A stretch of DNA of 64,000 nt from Polytrichum commune (lineage: Eukaryota; Streptophyta; Polytrichopsida; Polytrichales; Polytrichaceae), in NCBI GenBank assembly GCA_950295325.1, contig OX485804.1, forward strand, positions 32,798,001 to 32,862,000. Direction: 5' to 3'. Shown here in pieces: positions 21,630 through 35,631 of this stretch (within the stretch, counting starts at the first letter, position 1; each line of letters starts with the position of its first letter). The translations under genes and the position numbers were made by a program. The notes below the pieces were generated by a model. The model was given only the letters and a program-made list of their open reading frames with translations. It was not told where the DNA came from and did not search any database.

Positions 21630-22420
21630 TTAAGAATAGCCCACTACTCCTGGGACATGAAACACACGATTAGTACGAGATGATTAGCAATCCAAATCAA
21701 GACAGTAGCCATTTTTCCGCATAATTTTCGGAACTCGTATGAATCTCTTGTTGATTATCAAAGTGAAACTCCTTGTGCTCATTAATTTGGTAATATAGGT
21801 CTCCTCCCCTCCCCCCCCCCCCCCCCCCACCAAAAAAAGAAGAAGATTATGTTGACTATTGAGCATAGAATGGTTGTCATATTCTGAGTATGTCGTCCGA
21901 TCTTTCTCAAATTCATGTCTTATTGGTATCCGTTTCTAGAGGGTTCCAAGCACCTGACCACATACCACTCAAATGTAGGTGTCGGATTGAGAGAAGTGAT
22001 TGAATTAGGCACATCTACCCTAGGTTAAAACATTCATAGACAGGTGAAAACGTGTTGTGCCATTCGTTAAGGTCGACGTATCTAAATCCAACATATGAGT
22101 GGACGCGTATATTTGAGTGCTATGAGGCTAGGTGTGGATTTAAGAGCCAACACCAAAAAGACATGTGTTTAAAAGTTACTAGACTATGTGCTCATAATAT
22201 GTTGACCATATTAGGCTCAATCATGGAGATGAGTTGGGGGGGGGGTCACACGACCACATTAATGAGCATGGAGATCTTCACTTTCATAATGAATCAAACA
22301 TTCGTATGAGCTCCAAAAATCATGATACAAATGGCTACATGGCACGATTTGGATTTGCTACTCATCTCGCACTAATTACCTATTTCATATGTCTTATAAG
22401 AAGTGGCTGCAAAGAATAAA
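21630..22420. mobile_element. foldback repeat whose arms end in C18 and G10 tracts
   Basis: The arm 21630-21828 is matched, with moderate divergence, by a reverse-complement arm at 22236-22420. Examples are the AATCCAAATC, CGTATGA and TGCTCATTAAT blocks. The inner ends of the arms are a C18 tract (21811-21828) and a G10 tract (22236-22245). A related single copy occurs at about 56600-56720 around a C9 tract, and part of the outer arm recurs near 42760. No target duplication or superfamily was established. Confidence 0.6.
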
Positions 22421-23296
22421 AATTTTGAATAACACACGTCAACCTTAGAGTGAAAAGTCTATCTTTCGTCCATTTGACTCCAAACATGTTATCAAAGATC
22501 TCGAATTAGACTAATGCGATCACGTTGATACAAATTGGCCGTCAAATTCTAGGGGTTTTGTTTCTACTAGAGTCCCTTCATCCGTGATAAATCTATCGCC
22601 CTTGGTAGATGCCACAATCGCACCCTTGTTTCATCATGTGAGTTGTACAATGGTCACGTGGGTATCACAAAGACTTGGAAGTTAAATGAAATTGATTTTG
22701 GGTGGCCTGCATGTAATCCAAGATTTTCATAGATTATATTAACATGTGTGACGTATGTTAGCATGTTATAATTCCTAATATGTTGGGAATGCAGTAACAA
22801 CGTATTGTGCAAACTTCATATCGGAAGTGTCATGACTAACCCATGCAATCAAGATGAAAAGAAAAAAACCAACAACGCACAACATAACATTAGCCAACAA
22901 CCTAGGAGACTTCCATGCCCAACTGCGACTTCAGCTTGACATTGTAGTGATTTGCAAGTGAAGAGTTCTAGATTCTTAGCATATAATTATCCGATCCCAT
23001 GGCACATGAAACTTAGCGTAATTGTTGACTAATGCTATGAACTTACTAAGAGAGTAGAAGCAATAAATTACTTCAATAATGAAAATTTTGGAAAACAACA
23101 CAAGAAAGACTTCCCCCATAAAAATTGAGTAAAATGTGCTACACAAAAATGGGAATGATAAGTCCCCCTTCACTACTCCCATTGAGGGCTTTAGTACCTA
23201 CCCAAGCTATATGTTGCTTAGGAATGTTATGTTATACATATATACTGCATTAGATATTGGCATTTAGTATGGACCAATCTATTTTTGTAGTAGGAA
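22421..23296. other. intergenic, nothing recognised
   Basis: No gene or clear repeat seen. Confidence 0.5.
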
Positions 23297-23675
23297 CTAC
23301 ACTACATATGATATTTAGTGTCATGTGGCATTTAATGCCACTATGGTAACTTTTGGATGACACTTCTTATAAACAAGTGTACTAATACTGTCATGGATGA
23401 TGGATGAGTACATCCATTGGCCAAAACCCTACCTTCTCTCGTCAGCAACTTGTGATGAAATATTGTCATGGATGATTGAAATTTGGATGAGAAATCACTT
23501 GATAGGTGACACTAATTGCAACACTGTAAGTCTATAATCCCCAAGAGAATTTACAAGGAATGGAAAAAAAATGTTGGGTTAACAATTAGTGTTGGTGGCA
23601 CTATACCTCGGTTTACAAATTAGTATTGAGCAAGATAATTAGAATTGGTGACACTAAATATGATATTTAGTGTAG
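23297..23675. mobile_element. palindromic-ended MITE, copy 2, 379 bp
   Basis: The left terminus is CTACACTACATATGATATTTAGTG and the right is CACTAAATATGATATTTAGTGTAG, each self-complementary. It has the same length as the copy at 44446-44824 and the same internal blocks (GGCACTATGGTAACTTTTGG-type, CATGGATGATGGATGAG, CCAAAACCCTACCTTCTCT, CACTAAATAT). It has no coding capacity. The flanks (GGAA / CATGC) show no obvious target duplication. Confidence 0.8.
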
Positions 23676-26002
23676 CATGCGTGTACATAAGCTCATGTGT
23701 TAGAGTTTATTAAAGTGGCATCAAAAGTAGTCCAAAACCCCTAAGACATCTTTAGGAATATGCTAGAATCATGGATGGATTGCATCAACTCCCCATCCAA
23801 AATCTTCGTTGAAGTACATTAGTCCAATTATTTTTGCAGAAACTATCATTCCAATGACCACCTTCAACATTTTCACTAACATATTGTGATGAAGACCATT
23901 TGGATTGCTTCCTTTTACAAAGAGAGAAGCTAAGGTAGATGAGGTTGATGAGGTTGATGAGGTTAGCTCCCTTAATTGGACACCTATTTTTGGCTCCTAA
24001 TTGGTGGTACAGTCGTTTTAATTTAGTGGGTGAGGAATACATGGTGATTTAGCCGCCGCCTGAATGATATTTGGGTTAGTCACGTTTACAAAAGTCAACC
24101 TACACCCACCATCCTTTATAATGAGGAGTGCTATCCAGTGAGCAATGACACGTTGATTTTTGTGCCTGAGGTGGGCAAATTAGGAGGCGTCACATGGTTT
24201 CGAGGTGCAGACCAACTCGTATTGTGGGTATTCTATAATGAAAAAACAATTCAGCAACATTTTATCTTACATGTGACCACTTTAGAGACATGACACAACC
24301 AATATAGGCATTAAACTTGGTTTTCATTGGCAAATGACCCATGTGGAATATGCTAATGATGTTGTCCACTTACACAACATTGAACGATAAAAGAGTTCCC
24401 CCTTAGATCAACACCTTCCTTAACTCCAATTTCAACAATATAGAATTCTTTGTTCATGTACGCAATTGCTATCTTGCTCAAGCTTCTAACACTCGAATCC
24501 ATAGGCTCGATGATGCAACAGAGCTGGAGGTATCCACATTAGCCTCAGCTACCTTAACTTGCTAAACTTTTTATCCATACATTTATGTATTCCTAATTAA
24601 TTTCATATCTTGCACCACATGCCTTCAAAGACAATGTTTCCAAATTCAAACATTTTGACGACAAAATGGGCTAAGGAATTTAAGAGTTAATGGTAACTTA
24701 GATCAACATTACGTGTGTGGGTGACATGCAAATGGTAGTCTAACCTGACCCACACTAATTGTGCATCCACACTAAATACCATACTTAATGTAACTAATTA
24801 CTCCAAATGGTCTATACAGTGGCTGATTTTTTTGGACAGTACATTTCTTTTATGTTGTATCCCATCTTTACGATTCTTCTATACCAACTTAACTACCCAG
24901 CCCAGTTCTATTAGCATAACAGCCGGGACACATTTGAGTGACCATGAGAAAATTTAGAAAGTGAATCATTTGAGATGAAGAATGGACACTTATTAGGTTG
25001 TCACAATTGCATTAGCTTTCCTTATGGATTCACTAATTTCTATTTTTGAAAAATTATGAAACAATGCATGCATGTCAAGGTTCTCAAATGCTCAAAGTGT
25101 CCATTATAGGCGCTTCTATCTTGTTGGCTAAACTTGATCCCATGAATGCTAATAATTTTGCCTAGGGACAAGATATGGGGGACTACTACAGTTACTTCCA
25201 AAAAGATTGACCGCTTCTAGTGTGCAACAAATTCTGAACAAAATCCTAACTGGTTAACAAATACATTGCCATGAGAATCAGATCGAGGCAACAAAATATC
25301 AAATTGTCACAAATTTTCAAAGAGCAGAAGTGCTATCTTCTTAAGCGGTAAGACAGGTGTGTGCAAAGTGGTCAGTGTTGAGGATTGACTTTGGCTACCC
25401 CTGCTAATGAGCCGTCGTATTGATCCTTAGAATAATATCAGGAGTATTCATTTTAGGTGCATCAAACCAATTTACTTCCAAACATAGGTGTTTGAATAAG
25501 ACAATGTCTACCTTAAGTATAGCCATTTCAATCATCTCATGTGCAATTACAAATGGTCAATAATGAGGCATTAATAACAGACCTACATCATGTAACAATT
25601 TCACACCTAAGCCATTCAATGTGTGCTCTAGCAAGCTCCGAAATTGCCAACTGTTGTTACAAAATTTGTATACTCCCGCTTGTATCCAGCACAACAAATA
25701 AAACCGTGAGACTTATAATGAGCAAGCAAATATGCAGACAGATTGACAGCAAGCTGTTTAAAACAGACAGCAGAAATGTCATCAGTTCGTGATGTGTTAC
25801 TGTGACAATCAAATAATAGCCACTGGCAGAGACTCTCAGATCAGGAGAACACGGGCACAAGAGAAAGTCAAATCACTGTAAATAATTCTAATACATGATA
25901 CATAAAGTGTTCTCAGCCTATCATACTGCAAGGAATGGCTGTGCGGATAAAAATACGAATCGGAGTAGAAAATGGAGACTGTTCACTGAAGTTGAAACAC
26001 TT
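23676..26002. other. intergenic and 3' flank of SRPRA
   Basis: No gene seen. The last few hundred bases before 26003 would hold the 3' UTR of SRPRA on the minus strand. A (GATGAG)-like short run occurs near 23940. Confidence 0.5.
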
Positions 26003-29000
26003 CTAAGTAAGGAGGGACTTCATGATAGATTTCACATTAAGCTTCTTCAAGTCGGTGTAGTTCTGGCCACAGCCCAGGAACATGACCGGCGCACCTGATA
26101 TATAAACCATTGAAAGAGCCGCTCCAACCTGTGCAATCAATCAAGATGTTCAGTCATTGTACTCAAAAATAGGATTACATGTGGAATTTTTTCTCAGCAG
26201 ACATAGGTGACTCTACAAGTAATGATCTGGACAAACTGACAGGATATCCACATGTAATTTTCAAGACAACAGAATAGATCTGCTCTACTCGTAGTAGCTC
26301 TCCATGAACAGAAGCAACAAGTTTTGTCACCATTGTTTCAAGTCAAGTGAAATTGAAAGTACCTTGTCATCAATAGTATCAAACTTAGTGAGCAAGATAC
26401 CATCAATAAGGCGTGGAGTTGGTGTAGTGGATAGATCAGCCAATTTCTGTCGTCACATACAACAATCGAGAATCAAACTTCCAGGATCCAGTGTCACAAA
26501 CCAAAGGCACTTACATGTAAAGATACAGAAATTGTAAAAGCAAAACATTATTCATGAACGAAAACTGCCTACACTTCATCAATTACACCAAGTGATCCTA
26601 CAGCAACTCATAAACAAGCCACAACAAACGCATGACCTAAGTGAACCCTGCCAGTGCATCCAGATATCTACACACCTGATTGAATTTAGTGAGCTGATCC
26701 ACACCATCATTACCAACAAGGGCTTCTCCAACAAACAATACCAAGTCGGGGTCATTCATGTTGATAAGCTTTGATAGTGCTCTCATCAATGGCTCATTAT
26801 CCTGTAACGAGAAACATTGTATCAGCCCATGCATTGAGATCCAGCCTCTCCAGATACATAAGCCAGCTCCATCCTCTCATCTTTTGACCTACATACATTC
26901 TTCAAATATTGACAATCACTGTGATATGTTTAATTAGCACTCAAGAGAACCGAGAGCGAATTGCAGTACCTGCATACGACCAGCAGTGTCTACTAGAACA
27001 ACATCCTGCTTCTTGCGCTTTGCATCATGAATGGCCTCCCTAGCAACCACAGCTGGGTCCTTCTCATAACCTCTCTCAAAGATATCAATCTGTTTCCATA
27101 ACAGCCAGATCATAGAGTAAGCGAACCAATATACAGTTCTGAAACATTCTTCAGAATCTATGATCCAATCAAAGTCCAAGAGCCAATCTCATGTGTCTAT
27201 AGCTGGTCAAAGCTGATAGTATAAAATTCTAGCAAATCATGCACCTATCAATGTGCACATGCTCAAAAATTTGTGTACACTGACACATGGTTGAAGTAGA
27301 CAAGGAGTTGGGACATTACGTTGAGACGACGAGCATGGGTGCGGAGTTGCTCAACGGCACCTGAACGGAATGTATCACATGCAGCCATCATCACCTTGAT
27401 GTCATGCTGCTGCAGCCAGTATGCCACCTAATTACAACAGACAAGAAAATTAATTTAATGAAGTGGACAAAGGCCAGATCCATAGAGGTACACATTCGAG
27501 AAGGAAGCAGTAAGCATATCCCAGAATGAAGAAAGGTACCTACCAATGCCAGGAACTAACAATAGAAGTAAAAATAGAGCTGAAGATCGATGCCCTACTT
27601 TCAGGAGGGATGAGCCCCCTGACCAAAACTATTATTCCAGAACCAAAATCTAATAACCAATGATTTTTTATCTATCCCTTGTTACCTTTGCCAGGTTGGT
27701 GGATTTTCCCACTCCATTCACTCCCACAAAGACAATGGTGTATGGTTTACCAGCCTCTTTAGCCTGGTGAACATCACGCAAAATATCTATTGACCGCTTT
27801 GGTGTGAGAATTCTAAGGAGAGCCTCCTCCATTGCCGCCTGTAAGCATCCATGAAAACAGCTTAGTTGAAACTCAGAGAGAGAAGGCACATTATAAGCAC
27901 TTCTTCTAAACAATGTGAACATGCCATAAAAATTACTCTATACACTCTTACCAACATGCACTGGTGACTGACCCATACCTCTAATGGCATCAACAGTGAC
28001 CATAAAATCAAAGTAACCACAACAACTCTACTATACCTGTACAATGGAGGATATCCGTGTGAAAGAGCCTTGCTTCTTTCCTACTAGACTAGCAGCCACT
28101 GACTCACATAGCTTCTCCGCAATATCTGTAGCCTGTTTTACCAAAGACATGGCAACTGAGAATCTTATAATAAAACAAAAACTTACCAAAAAGGACTAAC
28201 ATAACAGAAAGCCAGAGACAAGATAATGAATAAGAGACACAACTACTCTACAGCCATAATAACAGCCCATCCAAAAACAAACAAACAAACAAACAAACAA
28301 ACAAACAAAAGGTCACTATGGAAATAACAGAAGACCAGCTGACACTTCTGGATTCAGCTCATTCATCCTACTGCACAACTCATTAGATTAAGGATGAGCA
28401 TCATGCACATCAACTTCCAAGAAAACAGAACAGGGTATAGCAAACATACCACATTCTTTGTCATCAAACGGTCTTTGAAAATCTTGAGAGCTGGCTCCAG
28501 GTCAGCCTGTTCAAGAGTTGCCTTCCCTGCGACACTGCCAACCAACCATGTTCACCGTAGATCAGTGACATGTACTCTCATCATTACTCTTGAATTACAG
28601 CCATGCGATACTCCACCGAATAATATTCATTACAAGCAGCCTTGTGTCAACCTCACTTCACAATCATATGGAAGTTCAAATCATCACCAACAACAATGAA
28701 GAAAGAAACACAACAGCTAGATATGGTTGAAGCATACAGTGAGGCAACTGGATTCTGTCAAATGCCATAAAGGTGCAGAGTTTTCATATGTACCTTTGCA
28801 CAAGTGAGGATAACCAACTCTTCTTAGGAGCAACTTTCTTGCTGTCGTTTTCCTCCTCTTCCTCAATATCTTCAACTTCATAGCTTTCATCTTCATCATC
28901 CTTGTCCATCAGACTCAGCCCATTCTCCAGGGCAATATGAACTTTACCCTCTTCCTCTTCATTGATGACGGGGTCTGTGTAGTCCAGCTTGGAGGGAGGG

Positions 29001-30694
29001 GGAGCATCACCCCATACCCTATTCTTCTTGGTCTTCTTTGACCCAGTCTCCTCCTTTGAAATTGCCTTTGGGCCTTCCAAAGGGGCAGGGCCCTTCTTTG
29101 GTTTGGACCTCAGTTTCTGTAACTTATTTACATCAAACGCAGTCTTGCTTGCAATGCTGTCTTCATCACTGCTGCTCCCACTAATGCTACTACCACTGAC
29201 CTTTGAATTTGCAGCTCCATTGGCTTTGGTGGCATGGGCATGACCATTGCTTGCACCATTGCTGTAACCTGCGCAGCAGTTCAAAGTAGAAGAATGTTGG
29301 CAATGCATGACCCAGACATGCAATCAAACAGCAGCTCCTCTTACCCAGTCCCACAAGTCACATCTACATGACAGATCTAGAAGCAGCATAAGGATTGTCC
29401 AAAGTCCTCACCAGGAGCCTTAGGCTTGCCACCATCTGCCTCACCATCTTCATCGGCACCTTTTGCTTGTGAACCCTTCCCACCAGACTTACCGCCCTTC
29501 CTTTGCATTTGCCCATTTTGTCCTTTAGACTCAGATCCTTTCTTTAAATTCTCCAAGGGCCGCTGATTTCCAACCCGTCTGAGCTGGGCATTGGCTTCAG
29601 ATTCTTTCAACAACTGCCGATACGTATCATCAAACTCATGATAGAGAGTCTGTTTTGGAACAAAAATCTTTGAAAACTCACGCATCACCTTCTCCAGTAA
29701 CTCATCCACATAGAGTAGATGTAACATTCTCTGATAAACAGCCACAAAGACCAATCCGAGCTCATTGTGAAACCTCCATTTAAGTGTGTATCCTGCCCCA
29801 GCAGCATCGTACTGAAAGGAAGAGTCGCCGCCTCTTTCTTCCAAGAGACATGTCCTGCATGCAACAAAGCAAAACGGTCCATGACAAATATCCCGAGAAT
29901 AGGAAAACCAGAAAAACAAAAACAAAAACAAAACAAAAAAATCATGCTATTTGTTACCAGGTAGATACCTGCCAGCTCGTGGATGCCTCCCAGTTCACAG
30001 AAAAATGACAAAAAACAGTGAAAAACGAAAATAGGTAAACTGATCGCTTGAGACTCGTCATAGAACTCTAAAGCCTGCTTTAGATTCAGAGGAAAGCGAT
30101 CAAAAATAACCTCGTGTACCATACAGACCATAGTCATTCTGGGGAAGTATCCATTAATCACTTTTACAAACACAAACCCCTAGACTAACAAATCCATAAA
30201 CCTCTTCAAAAGCACCCGCCACAATGTGCAACAATAAACACACTAACAAAACAAGCCGTCTTGCAATTGCACCGCATTTCACTTTCACTCTACATGCGCC
30301 CTCTCTCTCTCTCTTCCAGCTTGTCCATTTTCTTAGGAACCCCTCGAGTCCAACCATTTCCTACTAAACCTCCAGGCGTACGAATTCCACCAAAATAACA
30401 CTGAACACCATTCTCACATGACGTGTTGGACATGGCTACGAAGCACTCCGCATGGAGTGTCTACCCATACACGAAGGAAGTACAAACCCTACCATACCAA
30501 TCTCACAAAACCCTACCCCCATTACCGAACCTCGTATCACATCGTTACACATAGAATTGCTTCAGAGTCTTATATGCAAGCTTAGAATACCTAATGAGAG
30601 CGTCGATGGGCGAGCCTTTGAGAGCTTTCCCAAGCTCCTGGCATGTCCATAGCACCAGACCGCCCCTGGTGAAAATCAACAACTGCTCCAACAT
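26003..30694 (-). CDS. SRPRA: signal recognition particle receptor subunit alpha (11 exons, 639 aa)
   Basis: The ER-membrane-associated GTPase that docks SRP-ribosome complexes for co-translational translocation; it pairs with SR-beta and binds SRP54. Coding exons: 30694-30591, 29854-29412, 29268-28794, 28534-28450, 28132-28037, 27838-27686, 27427-27320, 27089-26970, 26801-26676, 26446-26363, 26128-26003. All introns are GT-AG and phases agree, giving 639 residues, close to the Arabidopsis length of about 634 that I recall. Residues 1-130 are the SR-beta-binding longin-like domain (starts [12 protein letters not shown]). Residues about 140-335 are a charged Lys/Glu/Ser linker with acidic runs. 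The NG GTPase follows: P-loop GVNGVGKST 440-448, [11 protein letters not shown] 470-480, DTAG 522-525, TKFD 590-593 and the closing GCGQ 618-621 region. The start is fixed by homology; longer in-frame sequence upstream (to 30811) is not part of the family. The gene appears intact. Confidence 0.96.
28272..28310. repeat. (CAAA)n microsatellite in SRPRA intron 4
   Basis: About nine CAAA units inside the 28449-28133 intron, away from the splice sites. Confidence 0.95.
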
Positions 30695-30902
30695 GGCTAC
30701 TCCAAACCTGCACCAAAATTCCTGAAATTCGGGATACTTGTCCGAAATCGCCTGCCACTGCCAGAAACTCGAAATCCAGGTGCTCCCGTTGTCCGTGTAG
30801 CTGGCCAACACAAACCCTTGCGTATGTTGCTCCTCGGTGCGGTCTTCCCTGTGTGTCTCTGTGTATGCTCTGCTTTCTCCAGTGTCTCTCTAGCCAGCAA
30901 GT

Positions 30903-30957
30903 AACCCTAATTACGAGGAAGACGACCTTTGACCGTGATCGTCAACACGGTATATAT
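30903..30957 (-). promoter_or_regulatory. SRPRA core promoter: TATA box and telo-box-like motif
   Basis: On the minus strand ATATATA (30957-30951) would place transcription start near 30925, giving a 5' UTR of about 230 bases. Downstream of it lies TTAGGGTT (30910-30903), the complement of AACCCTAA, a telo-box-like element common at plant translation and housekeeping promoters. Assigned from spacing only. Confidence 0.5.
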
Positions 30958-31019
30958 GTCTGAGTTGGCACGCCACCGTGGACCCTTGCAGCGTAGTTGA
31001 CTAAGTTCGTTACCACATA

Positions 31020-32120
31020 TCATAACTTCAAGACCCCACATGAACCATTCTTATAATATATTATTGCCCGGTAAGGCTCCCCTTTCGAGACCCGATTCAT
31101 TACATTGATTATCCCAAAGTTCAACGGGTTGTTCGGACATTATATAACATAAGCGACTTTGGTTGGTAAAATATTATATTCTTGTTAAATAGTTATAGTA
31201 TTGTGTAACTAAGTGCTAGTGTAAATAGTTATAACAGTCCTGTAGTGCAAGATTAGTTTGAATTTGTACTAGCTATGGCATCCCATGATTATGTTCACAG
31301 AGTTCACATGAACAAATGCACACTGCTTAATAATGTAATGGGCAGTATGTAGTAATTGGATAATCATTGTAGTACTTAAATACCCCACTCCCTTGCCAAG
31401 TTAAGCATTTAGCAAAAGAAAGAAAAAGACAATTACAAAAGTATCCACGGCACACAAAAGTAAAGTGTTCCTCAATCACATGGTGCCAAGGCAAACATGC
31501 AAACTTGCAATAGCACAAATGCAAAGGAGAAGTCTTTTGAAGAAGGTTCTTCTCTTGTAAGTTTTGCACACAACTATCATTCAGTTGTAAACCATGTGGC
31601 ATACACGTTATGTCATAATTTGGCCCCCACAAGCACTTTAAGAATATATTCTTGTCGGGTCTTCTATGATGTTAAGACTTATTTATTAGGAACGGTACCC
31701 CTCTCCCATGGCAACAAATTGAGCAAAGGAAGGAGAGGGGGAAAAGAAAACAAAAGAAAAAGGATCCACATCATCACAAAAGTGAAGTATTCTTCAACCA
31801 CGTGGCTCAAAGGCAAAATGCAAACTTGTGAAAGCACGAATGCAAATCAGAAGTCTTCTAAGAAATAGGTTGCTCATTTATATATAAGCACATGATTCTC
31901 TTTCATTTCTTAAGCTTGTGAGTGCTACAATAAATCATGATTTGGCCCCACAACCATTTTTATAATATATCATTATTGGGTCTCCAAGGTTATCAAGCCC
32001 TAATTCATTGCCATTGGTACCCATCCCCCATGCCAAAAGATTGAGCATAAGGAAGAAAAAATTTAAAAACAAATACTAAGGATCCACATCATCACAAAAG
32101 TTTCATCATAATTCCCTTAA
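31020..32120. repeat. about 320-bp tandem repeat, two full units and partial flanking units
   Basis: The GGATCCACATCATCACAAAAG-type block starts near 31441, 31762 and 32080, offsets 318-321. The TGCAAACTTG..AGCAC block occurs at 31498 and 31818, and the ATAATATAT block near 31050, 31640 and 31962. The array fills the upstream flank of SRPRA. Confidence 0.75.
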
Positions 32121-33171
32121 TGAAACTTCATTAGCACTACTATAGTGAGCCCTTCTCATGCCAAAAACATTTAGCAAGAAGAAGAAAAACAAGGGTTTCA
32201 TGTACGTCCTTTTGAAGAAAGTTCCTCTATAATTTGGGTGCATGCAATCGCTTCCACTTCTCAAGCCTCTAGTTGTTGCAGTAGCTAGGTACCTGACTTG
32301 GTAGTTGCCTTCGGTTTTCAAGCACCATAGTGTGTTCCCTACTTCAACTTTTAATGAATGCTTGAGATTTTTCCACATAGAAGTCTTTCATTGCTTGAGA
32401 CTTGTTCAAATCCCACATGGAATTTGAGTTTTGGCATCCAAAAAGATGAACCATGGTCCATGAAGCACCATACGGTATCTACGTGTTACAATGGCTAATC
32501 TACTTCATACTCATTTTCATATGGGCAACTACCATGTGTCAATGTAAGTTCACCTACAAGTGCTTAGTAATTTGACACTCATAGGGAACATTGACTTTGT
32601 GAATGTTAACAATGATATTGTCATGACCAATGAAAGGGTGTATTCCAATATTATGTGATTTTATTCTTATTTCTTGTATAAGTAGGTTACGTGCACGCAA
32701 ATGTTTGACAAAGTTGGGAGTAATTCACATATTGGAATGCACTACAAATTAACTTTGTCTGACACAAGCACTTGACTATCGATCACGTACTAGATAATGG
32801 GCATTGATTTAAGTGGACCCACTAGAATGATGAGAAGCCATGTTGTGTCCATCCGATGGCCATTAGCTATCTCAATCCCATCATTATAAGATTTTGCACA
32901 CCGTTTAGAAGTTTGTGTATAGTAACCAATTGGATTGTTTGACAATTTCTAAGTGAGGTAGATGTGCTTTGAACGTGTGGATAACCCTAAGAAACTTGGG
33001 TGGAAAGCTTTTCTCTTATGGGTGGGATTTATAAAATGATAATAATAATAATAATAATAATAATATGATGATGATGATGATGAATGTTTGTATGATTGGA
33101 TACTTACAAAAAAATTGAAAGTTCTTACACATGCCAGTAATTAAAGGGTTCAGTGGCATTTGTGCAAACGT
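32121..33171. other. intergenic, one microsatellite
   Basis: No gene seen. An (AAT)n(GAT)n microsatellite occupies 33038-33083. Confidence 0.55.
33038..33083. repeat. (AAT)n(GAT)n microsatellite
   Basis: Read directly: about eight AAT units followed by about five GAT units. Confidence 0.95.
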
Positions 33172-33305
33172 AACATTATTTAGTCCATAACAATGTTATG
33201 TGGGACTGACAATATTCCACATAATATGAATGTGAAGAATATATGGGAATATTATAGGGAATATTGTCCGTCCCACATAACATTGTTATGGATCTAGATA
33301 ATGTT
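33172..33305. mobile_element. 134-bp foldback MITE, copy 1
   Basis: Long inverted arms contain CATAACAATGTTATGTGGGA and its complement, leaving only a short central loop. It is a close relative of the copy at 34088-34225. Each arm also contains the smaller palindrome ATAACAATGTTAT. No transposase and no clear target duplication. Confidence 0.75.
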
Positions 33306-34087
33306 ATGATGTGTACACCGATTGTAAACACACAAAAAGGACAAATATTGCATGTATATACCCGAATTTGTAGAAATTGATTCTCTCATTGATTGGCTGT
33401 GTGTGTGTTTTTTTTGGGCAAGACCGCAAAATTGTTTCACCCACAAATACTGTATGTTTCAAATCCCGTCATGCCCACCGGTTTCTTGAGAGAGAGGCAA
33501 TACTCCAAACCGTATTCCACCCTCAAAAATAAAAAGGGTTAAAGGACTTTAAAGGTTGTCTAATGGGTGGGCAATATAGATTAATGATATGTGTAGACTT
33601 TGTTCGTAAGATATGCACAAGGCGTTGCCCCAAAACACTTTGAAAGCTAACCATTTTACATTGACCGTTGAAATGGCTCTGAGAACACCACACTAAAGCA
33701 TGCAACAATTCTTGCATTCGATTAACAATTGCAAAGCACAAAAGACTGTCACTTCAATTTCAAGTTTAGAGTAGAGATGAACAAGTTATAAGAATTCAAA
33801 GTGAGGCTTTTTTGCCTCTTCGACATATATGCGTGCTTCCATTGAAAGTATATAATGGATGCATGGACTAATTTTAGGTGGGGCCACTTTTCATATTATC
33901 AATTTCAAAAACATCTAGTCACCTTGAACGCCTCCATACAATAGTTACACAATGACATAGACCCTTTCAATTGTGAACCAAGAATGGTGTCTAAATTTTC
34001 AGCACACCATAACTCATGTCTTTTGGTGTCCACTCTTTACTCCAAGCCTTTGGCATATAAGGTATGTTCCATATGATGAGCATTCAT
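33306..34087. other. intergenic between two MITE copies
   Basis: No gene seen; the short minus ORF at 33523-33741 has no support. Confidence 0.5.
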
Positions 34088-34225
34088 AACATTATTCAGA
34101 TCCATAACAATGTTTTGTGGGACTGACAATATCCCACAGAATATTCCCCGCATTCAAGCTAAATATGAAGGATATTCTGTGGAATACCGTCAGTCCCACA
34201 TAACACTGTTATGGATCTGAATAAT
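34088..34225. mobile_element. 138-bp foldback MITE, copy 2
   Basis: Same arms as copy 1 (ATTATTCAGATCCATAACA at the left, complement at the right) with substitutions. Two copies 900 bp apart suggest local amplification. Confidence 0.75.
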
Positions 34226-35631
34226 GGAAAGTTTCCAAGTTCCAACTCCACAAATATAAATGACCGTTGCATCTACTTGAGAATAATATCAAACTTGTTA
34301 GTAATTATGAATCATGTAGATTCCCAATTCAAAGTGAACACCCCGTCTCTTTGTGATTGATCATATAAATCCAAATGTGTTCACTATTGAACCTGAAATG
34401 GTGGTCTATATTCTTTATTGTAAGCACATAGCCCAGTCTCATCATAAAATGTCTTTCTGGGTCCCTATACATACCTACAAGCCTTGCCATATACCACTCA
34501 AATACGGTTTCCCACACCCACAATGCAACTGAGACTGGAGAGAACACTGAAATACAAACTTGAGTTCTGACTATACTGGTGAGAAGCATCCTTTTTACAA
34601 ACACAAATGGGACCATACAAGTGGTAGATTTAGCATCATCTTAATAAGGCTTAATCCCAGAGTGGCATTTCCCAAACTTGGCACTACACATTTCATGAAC
34701 ATGCTAGGAAGGTCAACTTGCCAAACAAACACATGTTGTGGAATGATTGATTGAAATGCACACTTGAGTGAGGAAACCCTCAAATCATACTCTAGGAAAT
34801 TACAATAAACTTGATCGAAGCTTTCTGTCTGACAGGAGATACAGCTGCTAACTTGATTATCCAACAACACTTGCAGAGTGTTAGTTCCAGGTTTGACCAA
34901 CCTTTTAAAAATTCCATTTCATTGTATTCACAATGTAAAGTACTACACTCTAGGATTGTATTTTCCGTTCAAATAATACATCTTTAAAAAATTGTTTGCT
35001 AAGGCACAATGCACCTCCTCATCTTGAAAATCGATGCTTGTAATTCCTAAACAGCGGCCACTTCCCTCAAAACCCTACTCCCTAAGATAAAGCTCTTCAC
35101 AAAAACATAAAATAGCATCTTCTCTCAGAGGCATGCACCAAGAAGAACCTACACTTGCTGTGACTTGCCGAAAACTGATTCAGAATGGTATCATGAAGTG
35201 TTTGAAACAAGAGACCCAGAACTTCTCTCCTTTAATATGAGGGCGGTTAAATGATAGTTGAGCTTAATGCACATAAGATCAACCAGCAGTCGATCAAACT
35301 AACTCATATGGCCAATATTACCAAATCGCAACAGAATGATATTTGTACCCAAAAGCACAACCAATGACTCGAAAACAATTCTAGGCTCACAGATGAGAAA
35401 GTGACGTATTATTCTTGAAACAGCAGTGCAAAATACTAATGACCACATGATCACATAGGTTACAATCTTCATGAATTTTCTACAGAAAGATTATTGCCTT
35501 CATGAAACCAACACAACCAACCACAGCAGTCAATTTCGTGGGGAAACAAGATTGACATGGTTTGCTTACTGTGGACCAAATATACAACTAGGTACGAAAG
35601 CCCGTACACAAGTGGGAAATTTTGATTGTAA
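34226..35631. other. intergenic and 3' flank of VPS37
   Basis: No gene seen. The portion nearest 35631 would contain the VPS37 3' UTR on the minus strand. Confidence 0.5.
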
